From assembly GCF_905171775.1 (NCBI RefSeq), contig NC_053491.1:298064799-298128798 (forward strand): a DNA stretch of 64,000 bases. The letters run 5' to 3'. Of the stretch, positions 44,332 through 53,787 are shown one piece after another (positions within the stretch are counted from its first letter, which is position 1; each line of letters starts with the position of its first letter). Made by a program: the position numbers and the translations under genes. Origin of the DNA: Rana temporaria. Taxonomy: Eukaryota; Chordata; Amphibia; Anura; Ranidae. The notes under the pieces are model-generated. The model searched no databases and was not told the origin of the DNA. It worked only from the letters and a program-made list of their open reading frames with translations.

Positions 44332-46235
44332 AATGTCTATTAACTTCCTCACAATTAATGTTAACGGCTTAAACCATCCAGCTAAAAGAGACAGCATTAT
44401 CAACTGGATGTGATATTATTTGCATACAGGAAACACATTTTGCTAGGGATAGCGCTCCTCAATAACATAAATCTTTTCCTCAAATCTTTAAGGCCGATTA
44501 TTCTCGTAAACAAAGGGGTGTATTGATTGCCATACGTGACACTTTAACCGGTTAAGCCCCGGACCTTTAGGCAGCTAAATGCCCAAGCCAGGTTTTGCGA
44601 TTCGGCACTGCGTCGCTTTAACAGACAATTACGCGGTCGTGCGACGCGGCTCCCAAACAATATTGGCGTCCTTTTTTCCCCACAAATAGAGCTTTCTTTT
44701 GGTGGTATTTGATCACCTCTGCAGTTTTTATTTTTTGCGCTGTAAACAAAAATAGAGCGACATTTTTAAAAAAAATTCAATATTTTTTTCTTTTTGCTGT
44801 AATAAATATCCCCCAAAAACATATATAAAACATTTTTTTCCTTAGTTTAGGCCGATACGTATTCTTCTACATATTTTTGGTAAAAAAAAAAAAATCGCAA
44901 TAAGCGTTTATCGATTGGTTTGCGCCAAATTTATAGCGTTTACAAAATAAGGGATATTTTTATTGCATTTTTATTATTTTTTTACTACCAATGGCGGTGA
45001 TCAGAGATTTTTTTCGTGACTGCGACATTATGGCGGACACTTACGATTTTGACACATTTTTGGGACCATTGTCATTTTCACAGCAAAAAATGCATTTAAA
45101 ATGCATTCTTTATTGTGAAAATGACAGTTGCAGTTTGGGAGTTAACCACAGGGGGCGCTGAAGGTGTTAGGCTTCACCTAGTGTGTGTTTACACCTGTAG
45201 GGGGGTGTGGCTGTAGGTCTGACGTCATCGATTGTGTCTCCCCTATAAATGGGATGACACGATCAATGCACCGCCACAGTGAAGCATGGGGAAGCCGTGT
45301 TTACATACGGCTCTCCCCGTTCTTCAGCTCCGGGGAGCGATCGCGGGGGTGGCTATAAACGAATAGCCGCGCCCTCGTCCCGGATCGCTCCCCGCGGGTT
45401 TCCGACCGCCGCATGTACCGGGGGGGGGGGGCCCGATCAGACCCCCGACCCGCGGAAACGTACATGGACGCCCATATGCTTGTACGTGCCATTCTGTGGA
45501 CGTACATGTACATGCGGCGGTCGGCAACCGGTTAACTTTTAAGCTGTTAAACTGCTACTCAGATCCTGAAGGCAGGTTTATCATTTTAGTATGCACCTTA
45601 GACAATGTCACCTACACACTTGTGAATATTTGTGCACCGAATAATAGACAAATGAAATTCCATAAGGCTACTCTGAAAAAAATACATGAGATGCAAAAGG
45701 GCCATATTTTAATGTGTGGGGATTTTAATTTAGTATCGGATATTGTCATGGATTCTTCTTCCAGCGCTAAAAGACTTGCTTCTCCTCCAACAGCTTTTTT
45801 TTTCTCCAGAAAATGACTTGTATGATATATGGAGATGTTATCACGCAGCTGAGAGGGACTATACGTTCCATTGCCAGCGTCATAACACATACTCTCTAAT
45901 TGATTTATTTGTATCGGACAAATGGCTACTACAAAATGTACTGGATGCTCGCATTCATACTGCTACCTGGTCGGATCACGCCCCAGTTAGTATAAAATTC
46001 AAAAATGCAAACTCTAACCTAAAATTGTATTTGTGGCGTATCAATAATTTTCTTTTACAACAACCGAAAAACATAAAACATATCTCTCAAAAGTTAGGTG
46101 AATTCTTTTCCAACAATAGGGGATCTATATCCGACCCGGCGGTAATATGGAATGCTCATAAGGCTTATGTGCGTGGACTTTTTATACAACTTGGTTCTCA
46201 AGCTAAAAAGCAAAAGGAGACCAAAAATAGATGTA
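44332..46235 (+). pseudogene. L1 ORF2 endonuclease domain, split by TTAA element
   Basis: ORF2 begins at 44,332 with an endonuclease start (INFLTINVNGLNHPAKR), has an early stop near 44,411, and reaches RDTL at 44,543. The TTAA element at 44,548-45,531 interrupts it. The frame then resumes with TFKLLNCY and runs through MCGDFNLVS (catalytic Asp/Asn) to a frameshift near 45,810. In the frame of 45,743-46,420 it continues with DLYDIWRCYH, YSLIDLFVS and TWSDHAPVSI (the SDH motif). The reading frame on the two sides joins exactly at the TTAA, which confirms the insertion point. Confidence 0.85.
44548..45531 (+). mobile_element. 984-bp TTAA-flanked non-autonomous DNA transposon
   Basis: Bounded by ccggttaagccccggacc on the left and gcggcggtcggcaaccgg on the right, with TTAA at 44,544-44,547 and 45,532-45,535. 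Removing it restores the L1 coding frame with a single TTAA. It has an AT-rich middle (agctttcttttggtggtatt, a poly-T part) and a GC-rich right part with an inverted repeat around 45,310-45,420 and a pure G run at about 45,421-45,430. It has no transposase. Related copies lie at 28,944-34,975, 46,592-49,006 and 51,952-52,312. Confidence 0.9.
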
Positions 46236-46420
46236 CTAACCAAAAAGTTATCTATCTTCGCCCTCTCTTTGAAATCAGTAACCAGAAGTTACTTTACCAC
46301 TCCTATGCAGATGACACACAACTGTATTTACGCATCTGCAACAAAAAGGATTATTATCTCGGACTAGAAAAATGCCTTACTTTGATAGATAACTGGATGA
46401 AGAAGGTGAGACCTAAATAA
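46236..46420 (+). pseudogene. CR1/L2-type RT scrap inside the L1
   Basis: The frame of the L1 endonuclease runs on into YHSYADDTQLYLRIC and LEKCLTLIDNWMKKV. The block YADDTQLYL followed by a Leu-x-x-Cys-Leu and WM is typical of CR1/L2/Jockey-group reverse transcriptases, not of L1, whose RT here uses FADDIILM (about 49,112). At 46,440-46,590 L1 RT sequence resumes (SNGTRQGCPLSP). So about 190 bases from another LINE class replace the missing L1 segment. The exact junctions are approximate. Confidence 0.7.
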
Positions 46421-46591
46421 GGATACAAAAGGCTGCTTGAGGCCAATTGACATTAACACTCATAGGTCAGCTAGAGTCCATACTAGCCCTTTATTCGCAT
46501 GCCACTGCACAGGTTTTTAACTCTAACCTTCTGTATAAACCGTTTTATATATCCAACGGCACCAGACAGGGCTGTCCATTGTCGCCCTTAA

Positions 46592-49006
46592 CCACTTGAC
46601 CACCAGGCACGTAAACCCCCCTAATGACCAGACCAATTTTCAGCTCTCACATTTTGAATGACAATAACTCAGTCATACAACACTAACCAAAATGAAATTT
46701 TTGTCCTTTTTTTTTCCCACAAATAGAGCTTTCTTTTGGTGGTATTTGCTCACCTCTGCAGTTTTTATTTTTTTCGCTATAAATGAAAAAAAGAACGAAA
46801 ATTTTGTAAAAAATGAATTTTTCTTCATTTCCATTATAAAATTTTGCAAAAAATGAATTTTTCTTCATAAATTTGGCCCAAAATGTTTACGGCTACATAT
46901 CTTTGGTAAAAAAATAAATAAAAATGTGGTTATTTAGTCTAGGTGATAGTTATAGGGTCTACAAGCTATTGTACCAATTACTGAAAATTGATCAATTTGA
47001 TCACACCTGAAGTACTGACAGCCTCTCTCGTTTCTTGAGACCCTAACATGCCAGAAAAGTACAAATACCCCCCAAATGACACCTTTTTGGAAAGAAGACA
47101 TTCCAAGGCATTTAGAAAGAGGCATGGTGAGTTTTTTGAAGTGGTAATTTTTCCCCACAATTCTTTGCAAAATCAATTTTTTTTTTCCCACAAAACGTTC
47201 ATATTAGCAGGTTATTTCTCACACACAGCATATGCATACCACAAATTACACCCCAAAACACATCCTGCCATTCCTCCCGAGTATGGCGATACCACATGTG
47301 TGAGACTTTTACACAGCGTGGCCACATAGAGAGGCCCAACATGCAGGGAGCACCATCAGGCGTTCTGGAACACCCAGACCAATTCTGACATTCCTCTCCT
47401 ACATGGAAAAATCATAATTTATTTGCTAGAAAATTACATAGAACCCCAAAACAATACATATGCTTTTTTAGCAAAGACCCTAGAGAATACAATGGCGGTC
47501 GTTGCAACTTTTTATCACGCACAGTATTTTCGCAGCAATTTTTCGAACGCGTTTTTTTGGAAATAAAACGGTTTTGCGCTTTAAAAGAAAAAAAAAAAAA
47601 AAGAAAAAAACATTAAAGTTAGCCCAATGTTTTTGCATAATATGAAAGATGAAGTTACGCCGAGTCAATAGATACCCAACATGTCACCCTTCAAAATTGC
47701 ACACGCTTGTGGAATGGGTGACGCTTTAAATATTTTTACTGGTTACATCTTTTTAGTTGGAGGAGAGGTCTAGGGCCAAAAGTATTGCTCTCGCTCTAAA
47801 GTTCGCAGCGATACCTCACATGTGTGGTTTGAATACCGTTTTCATAAGTGGGCAGGACTTACGAGTGTGGTCGCTTCTGTATAAGAGCACACGGGAACAG
47901 GGGGCGCTTTAAAAAATATATATATTTTTATTGTTCATTTTACTTTATTTTAGTTTCACACGTTTTTCCCCAAAAATAAATGTTTTGATCACTTTTATTC
48001 CTATTACAAGGAATGTTAACATCCCTTGTCATAGGAATATAGCAAGCATGACATGTCCTCTTTAAAGTGAGATATGGGGTCAATAAGACCTCACATCTCA
48101 CCTCTAGGCTGGGAAGCCTGAAAAAAAAAAAAACGATCCTGGCTTCGATCGTAGCGGTGAGTCGGAAGAAGCACCGGAGGGAGAAGGGAGGGGGGACGTC
48201 CCCTTTCGCCTCCCTTAAGAACAATCGAGAGGTGGAACAGCCGCCATGATCGTTCTTACGGTGTAGGGAATCGCCGACTGAAAAAGAGGATATCTGAATG
48301 ATGCCTGTAGCTGCAGGCATCATTCAGATATCCCTGCACAAAGTCAAGGATGTCATATGACGGTCGGCGGGCAGGAAGTGGTTAAAACGCATTTTTTTCC
48401 CAGAGTATTTTCCGGGTATCGCAGAGTACTGGCGCAGGGGGTATCGCAGAGTACTGGCGCAGGGGGTATCGCAGAGTACTGGCGCAGGGGGTATCGCAGA
48501 GTACTGGCGCAGGGGGTATCGCAGAGTACTGGCGCAGGGGGTATCGCAGAGTACTGGCGCAGGGGGTATCGCAGAGTACTGGCGCAGGGGGTATCGCAGA
48601 GTATTGGGTCGGGGGTTGCAGGGATGGCTGAGCAGAGATGGATGGATCTGTGACTGCAATAGTCACAGATCCAGCCACAGCACTGCTGACACCTGCACTC
48701 CCCCCTCTCACACTGTACCGATCGGTACAGAGAGAGGAGGAAGGAACCGGCGTCATTTGATGACGCCGGTTTGTTTACATGTGATGGCTCCGTCATTGGA
48801 CGGAGCGTTCACGAGATAAACGGCCGCTATCAGCGGTAATTTACCGCGATCCGTGATGCGCCCGGTCCTCTGGACCGGGCGGGCACAGACATTCCCGTGT
48901 GCGCGCCCTAAGGGGCGTGCGGGAGCGCGATTCTGGGAGGACGTCCTCCCAGAGTTAAGCGACCGCCTTGTAGCCGTATTTCGGCTACGAGGCGGTGAAT
49001 AAGTGG
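46592..49006 (+). mobile_element. 2.4-kb TTAA-flanked non-autonomous DNA transposon
   Basis: Starts ccacttgaccaccaggc and ends ggcggtgaataagtgg, flanked by TTAA at 46,588-46,591 and 49,007-49,010. It interrupts the L1 RT exactly between SP and LIFNL, and deleting it restores the frame. It shares AT-rich text (agctttcttttggtggtatt) with the smaller 984-bp element but is a distinct subfamily. Terminal identity is limited to about 7 to 10 bases. No transposase ORF. It contains a 25-base tandem array and several GC-rich hairpins near its right end (gctccgtcattggacggagc, gccttgtagccgtatttcggctacgaggc). Confidence 0.87.
48416..48616. repeat. 25-bp tandem repeat, eight copies
   Basis: Seven identical 25-base units (gtatcgcagagtactggcgc plus agggg) follow each other from 48,416, with an eighth diverged copy at 48,591. 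The near-absence of differences between units suggests recent expansion. It lies inside the 2.4-kb TTAA element. Open frames on both strands through the array are products of the repeat (period 25 is not a multiple of 3) and not genes. Confidence 0.95.
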
Positions 49007-51163
49007 TTAATATTTAACTTAATGATAGAACCTTTGGCGGAACATATTCGATCTAATCCCAAAATATCAGGTATTACTATAGGATCCCATGTCCACAAGA
49101 CTAACTTATTCGCTGACGATATAATTTTAATGCCAACGTCTCCATCCACATCCCTATTGGAAGTTCAAAAAATATTGTCTTGGTTTGGTAGAATCTCATT
49201 TTACAAGGTTAATGACTGCAAATCATATGCCCTGGATAGTGGTATTGATGCTGTAACAAACAATCTACTTCAGCACCAGTTTCCTTATACTTGGGCAGAA
49301 ACTAGAATCCCATACCTTGGTATACACTTGACCAGGTCCACTAAATCTTTATTTACGCATAATCATATTTCCCTTAAAAAAAAAACTGCAGACAGATTTG
49401 ATTAGTCTGGGGAAACAAGAATTCTCCTGGTGGGGCAGACTATCTGCATTCAAAATTATCCATTTGCCTCAAGTTTTATACTTATTTAGATGTTTACCCA
49501 TTCCAATCCCTATTCATTATTTAAAATCTTTACAATCACTCCTGTCCAGCTATATTTGGAAAGGCAAAAGATCTAGATGTGCCCACTACAAATTAGTTAA
49601 ACATAGGATGTGGGGGGGGGGGGGGGAGTGGGTTATATTGACTTTCAAGATTACTTTTATGCCTCAGTAATGTCTCAATTGAAAGAATGGTCCCGATCTT
49701 CTCCGACAACAACATGGGGATCGATTGAGTCCTCTTACTGTACTCAAGGACCAACTAATATTTGGCTTTTTGGAGTGCAACTGGGGATTAAAATCCCAAC
49801 ACATTTACCACCTACAATGAAAATATCCATTACAACGTGGCTTAGGATTTTAAAATCTATGGACTCTTCGGATTCGAACGTTGTAGTAGATATTCCTTTT
49901 AAAGTGTTACATCTCATAATGTATCACATTCCCCTGGATTTCTGGAACAAACAAGGCCTTAAGTTTATACGTGATCTTTACGATAAGAATATGATTAAGC
50001 CATTCCAAACCGTTCAATCAGAATTTAAATTTACCTCAAAACTGCCATGCTCATTATACACAAATAATAAGCCGCTTAAGTAAGTTAAACGTCTCCACTC
50101 TATACCTACATAAATCGGAATGGTCCTTTTTGACATCACTGGAACTTAAAAAAGGGAGCATTACCCTTTTTTTACAATATGCTTCAACAAAAAAGAAGTC
50201 CCCTTCACATTTACAAAGGGAAAGGGATTTGGAGAAATCTTATACAAGCAAACAATGGCAAGCTGCATGCAAAATGAACCAATCTACTTCTAAATGTACA
50301 TCCTTGTGGGAGTTATCGGTCAAAATTACACTGAGATGGTATTATACACAAGATATTTTATCCAAATTTAGCCGTCTACAATCTGACAAATGCTGGAGGC
50401 TTTGTGGAGCTAAAGGGGACTTAATCCACATTTTGTGGAGCTGCCCCATACTTACAAAATACTGGACAGACATATTTGGTATAATATCTGTTTTAACAGG
50501 ATCTTGGATAGATCCTAACCCAGCCTTAGCCTTGCTATCATTGGGTATTGACGACTTTCCGGTCATCCTCCAAAGTTCAATTGTCCATTTACTTTTGGCC
50601 GCCAGATTGTCGATCACTAGAAGATGGAAAGAGGACCCTTGTCCTCCCTCTGTTCTCGAAGCTATTGATTTGACCAATCTCCATTTTACGTACGAACGAA
50701 TAGCCACCTCCCAAAATACTCTACGTAAGCACGATGTTTCCTGGGCCCCTTGGAATACTTGGTACGAACATAATGATTAGAGTTCTAACAAATGTCGTTA
50801 TTTGTACTTGTTTTACTGGAGGTCAAGTCCCGAACATTGACGATTCCATGAGAATCGTTTAGATCAGAATATTATCCAGATTAGTTAATACTTGTGTATA
50901 TTATTACAATTTTGAAATCGTACATTATCCCATGTTGATACTTACCCAACATTGAATTTTAGTAGGAGGATATTTTATTTTCTTCTTGTATATCTTTCTT
51001 CCTAAATATATACTCATATGTATTGAATTTAATTTTCTATTTCATTTTAAATATGCTTTGTATTACTACACTGTATGTATACGGCTTTGCAATACATTTG
51101 AATTACATATGTATGTCATCTAAAAACTAAAAAATTATTGAATGAAAAAAAAGAAATCTCATG

Positions 51164-51597
51164 ACTGTAGGAAACTCTGGCAATACCCAAGCTTACCAAC
51201 AAGGGTTCACAGTGTCGATAGGTAAAATTCCACTAAAAGGGTGCATATAGTGTTTAAAGAAAATTTATAATATTTTTCTAGAATTTTTGGACTATGATTT
51301 GAACCACAGCTAACACATCTGTACACTGCCTTTGCATCGGAGCAATTTTAACAATTCTGCTATGGGCCCACTAATTGCATGAAACGGAACTTTACCCATA
51401 ACAGTTTTACAAAAATTAATGTTCTTTAACAAAAGAAAACACATTTAACAATTATCAAAATTGGTTTGTTCTGTAAACTGCCTCCAGCATTGCTCCAGTT
51501 TCTTTTTGCCCAAGGCCACCATTTTATTTAAAGTGATTCTAAAGGCAGAAGTTTTTTTTTATCTTTATGTATTCTATGTGTACAGCAGCCACCCTAA
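51164..51597. other. DDX46 intron, unassigned
   Basis: Sequence just downstream of the L1 target-site duplication. AT-rich and without a supported gene or repeat boundary. Confidence 0.5.
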
Positions 51598-51932
51598 TAC
51601 TTACCTGAACCCCATCTCACTCAATCCAATGATGTGCACGAGTGCTTCAGCTGTCTGGGACTCTCCCTCCCGATTGGCTGAGACACAGCAGCGGCGCCAT
51701 TGGCTCCTGCTGCTGACAAAGTCAGTTGGCCAATGAGGAGAGGGGGTGGGGCCAAACCATGTCTCCATGCCTGAATGGAGACAGAGCTGCAGCTTGGGTG
51801 CCCCCATAGCAAGCTGCTTGCTGTGGGACCACCACTCAACAGGATGGAGGGGCCAGGAGTGCCGGCAAGGGACCCAAGCGGAGGATCCAGGTTGCTCAGT
51901 GCAAAACCACTGCACAGGGCAGGCAAGTATAA
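51598..51932. mobile_element. Inverted-repeat element related to 37,558-37,834
   Basis: The ends aatacttacctg and caggcaagtata are inverted copies and resemble those of the 277-bp element at 37,558. The interior is GC-rich, without an ORF of interest. Limits are approximate, and no target-site duplication is clear. Confidence 0.55.
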
Positions 51933-51951
51933 CATGTTTTGTTATTTTTAA

Positions 51952-52312
51952 CCACTTCAGCCCTGGACCATTTGGCCCGCCAAAGACCAGAGCACTTTTT
52001 GCAATTCGGCACTGCGTCACTTTAACGGACAATTGCGCAGTCGTGCGACGTGGCTCCCAAACAAAATTTACGTCCTTTTTCCCCACAAAGAGAGCTTTCT
52101 TTTGGTGGTATTTGATCACCTCTGCTGGGTTTTTTGTGCAACAAACAAAAAGAGCGACAATTTTGAAAAAAAGCAATATTTTTTACTTTTTTTTCTACAA
52201 AAATTCCTCAGTTTAGGCCGATTCGTATTCTTTCATATTTTTGGTTACAAAAAAAACAACGCAATAAGTGTTCATCGATTGGTTTGCGCAAAAGTTATAG
52301 CGTCTACAAAAA
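51952..52312 (+). mobile_element. Truncated TTAA-type DNA transposon
   Basis: Starts ccacttcagccctggacc after a TTAA at 51,948-51,951 and follows the 984-bp element at 44,548 (gcactgcgtcactttaac, agctttcttttggtggtatt, gcaataagtgttcatcgatt). It stops at about 52,312 where DIRS-E begins. The missing right half is not found after DIRS-E, so insertion was accompanied or followed by loss. Confidence 0.8.
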
Positions 52313-52552
52313 CCCGAGTTAGGCTTACCGGTAACTCTGTTTTCAGGAGTCTTCCAGGACAGCCCTGTAGATGTAGCTCCTCCCTCCGGGACAGGAAACA
52401 CAATCAACCCCAATTACAAAAGGCGGTCCTCCAGGCCTTCTCCTCAGTTCATCCAAGAATTCCTGAAGGGCTCTGAAAAACATAATCTACCAACACATCG
52501 TTAGTACAAACTTCCATTTCCAGTTAGAAATATAAACACCGGGTGGGAAGCC

Positions 52553-52641
52553 AGGCTGTCCTGGAAGACTCCTGAAAACAGAGTTACCGGTAAGCCTAAC
52601 TCCGGTTTTACCCTTTCGTCTTCCAGGACAGCCCTGTAGAT
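52553..52641. repeat. DIRS-E internal complementary region
   Basis: Two adjoining blocks are complementary to the two extreme ends of the element: 52,553-52,602 pairs with the left outer end at 52,313-52,365, and 52,603-52,641 pairs with the right outer end at 57,608-57,646. In DIRS elements such a region is thought to serve as template or splint for completing the ends and forming the circular DNA intermediate. Its presence shows that the element is not end-truncated. Confidence 0.9.
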
Positions 52642-52662
52642 GATTGACAAGAAACGTACTTA

Positions 52663-53787
52663 TCAGGGTGGGGTTACTGCTTGGAGGACCCTCCTACCAA
52701 ATACCTGATCCTTCTCAGACATCAAGTCCAGGCGATAGTGCTTGGCGAAAGTAGTATAACTTGACCACGTTGCCGCCTTGCAAATCTCTTCTGGTGAGGC
52801 TCCGGCCCTCTCAGCCCATGAACTCGAAACTGCTCTAGTCGAGTGTGCTTTAACAAACGGGGCTTGTAGGCCCTCTAACTCATAAGCCTTTCCTATTGCC
52901 ATCCTGATCCATCTAGCAATGGAGGATTTAGACGCTTTCTGCCCCTTTTTACTTCCTGAAAAATTAACAAAAAGGGAATCGCTCTTCCTAAATTCTTTGG
53001 AAGCTTCTAAGTAAACTAAAAGGCACCTCCTAACATCTAATACGTTTTGGGGTGCTCCCTCTGAGTCTGAGGTGGAACAAAAAGAAGGAAGGACAATGTC
53101 CTGTGTCCTATGGAACTTGGACACAACTTTTGGAAGAAAACTGGGGTCTGTTTTCAAAATAATCCTATCATCAAAAATTAACAAAAAAGGCTCCAAAATT
53201 GAAAGAGCCTGTAGCTCACTCACCCGTCTGGCTGAGGTCACTGCCACCAAGAGGACTGTCTTAAGTGTAATCCATTTCAAGATGGATTCCTCCAGAGGTT
53301 CAAAAGGTTTGCCTGAAAGTGCCCTGAGCACCAACGAAAGATCCCAAGAAGGACAGGTCGAAACCCTTACTGGTCTTGATCTTGATAAGGCCTTGAAAAA
53401 ACTCTTAACGAACGAATTCTGCTGAAGGGAACACTGCAAGAAGACACTCAGGGCTGCTACCTGTACTTTTAGGGTGCTAGGGGAGAGACCCAGATCTACC
53501 CCAGGCTGTAAAAAATCCAAAATAGCTGGAATCCCTGGATGATCTAACTTCTGTTCTTTCATCCAAGAACAAAATCTCTTCCAGAATTTGGCATAGATTG
53601 CTCTCGTAACTGGCTTTCTGCACTGTAATAGGGTGTTTATTACCCTCTCTGAGAAACCCTCTGCTCTCAATAACTGTTCCTCAGATACCACGCAGTTAGA
53701 CTTAGTCTGTCTACCTGCGGGTGTAGGATTGGACCCTGCGAGATCAGATCCTTCCGGATTGGAAGGGGGAATGGAGGGAGAATGCAT
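52663..53787 (-). CDS. DIRS-E tyrosine recombinase
   Basis: An open frame ends at 52,663; from the first ATG in its meaningful part (53,787) it gives 374 residues. Catalytic residues of a tyrosine recombinase are all visible: Arg in VTSARRVSEL (about residue 187), HSTR (315-318), Trp in CKAATWSSY (341) and Tyr in FAKHYRLD (351). The frame stays open upstream to 55,518, but that part is the antisense-free shadow of pol and not protein. The ORF overlaps the pol C-terminus by about 120 bases, so it may be made by frameshift or from its own message. The enzyme joins the circular cDNA to the target without duplicating it. Confidence 0.9.
   Translation of the reverse strand: MHSPSIPPSNPEGSDLAGSNPTPAGRQTKSNCVVSEEQLLRAEGFSERVINTLLQCRKPVTRAIYAKFWKRFCSWMKEQKLDHPGIPAILDFLQPGVDLGLSPSTLKVQVAALSVFLQCSLQQNSFVKSFFKALSRSRPVRVSTCPSWDLSLVLRALSGKPFEPLEESILKWITLKTVLLVAVTSARRVSELQALSILEPFLLIFDDRIILKTDPSFLPKVVSKFHRTQDIVLPSFCSTSDSEGAPQNVLDVRRCLLVYLEASKEFRKSDSLFVNFSGSKKGQKASKSSIARWIRMAIGKAYELEGLQAPFVKAHSTRAVSSSWAERAGASPEEICKAATWSSYTTFAKHYRLDLMSEKDQVFGRRVLQAVTPP

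Larger units (their letters stand above)
46430..50779 (+). pseudogene. L1 ORF2 reverse transcriptase, split by TTAA element
   Basis: The RT resumes near 46,470 (HATAQVFNSNLLY, GTRQGCPLSP), is cut at 46,587 by a TTAA transposon, and continues at 49,007 as LIFNLMIEPLAEHI. FADDIILM is the active site, and IPYLGIHLT marks the thumb. A frameshift near 49,400 and others at about 49,620 and 50,080 break the C-terminal part, which ends at 50,779 with a cysteine-rich segment (CWRLCGAKGDLIHILWSC) typical of L1 ORF2. Much of the first half of the RT is missing upstream. Confidence 0.85.
42127..51149 (+). mobile_element. Full-length L1-type LINE with nested insertions
   Basis: The element runs from a GC-rich 5' UTR (tggggggcgtggcttg) through ORF1, ORF2 and an A-rich tail (aatgaaaaaa). 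It is flanked by a 14-base duplication with one mismatch, aaagaaatctgatg at 42,113-42,126 and aaagaaatctcatg at 51,150-51,163. This is the mark of target-primed insertion and shows the 5' end is present. ORF2 is interrupted by two TTAA transposons and by a foreign RT scrap. Without these the element would be about 5 to 6 kb. It lies antisense to DDX46. Confidence 0.9.

Noticed and set aside
45301..45542. Open frames with CxC-rich text in the GC-rich part of the 984-bp TTAA element
   Set aside because: They lie in a hairpin-rich non-coding part, overlap on both strands and have no similarity to a known protein.
48416..48616. Evenly spaced repeats as a possible CRISPR array
   Set aside because: The repeats are contiguous with no spacers, and the DNA is vertebrate.
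48353..48796. Open frames on both strands with repeated LRYPLRQYSAIPPAPVLCDT-like text
   Set aside because: Product of the 25-bp tandem repeat: because 25 is not a multiple of 3 all three frames appear in turn. No gene.
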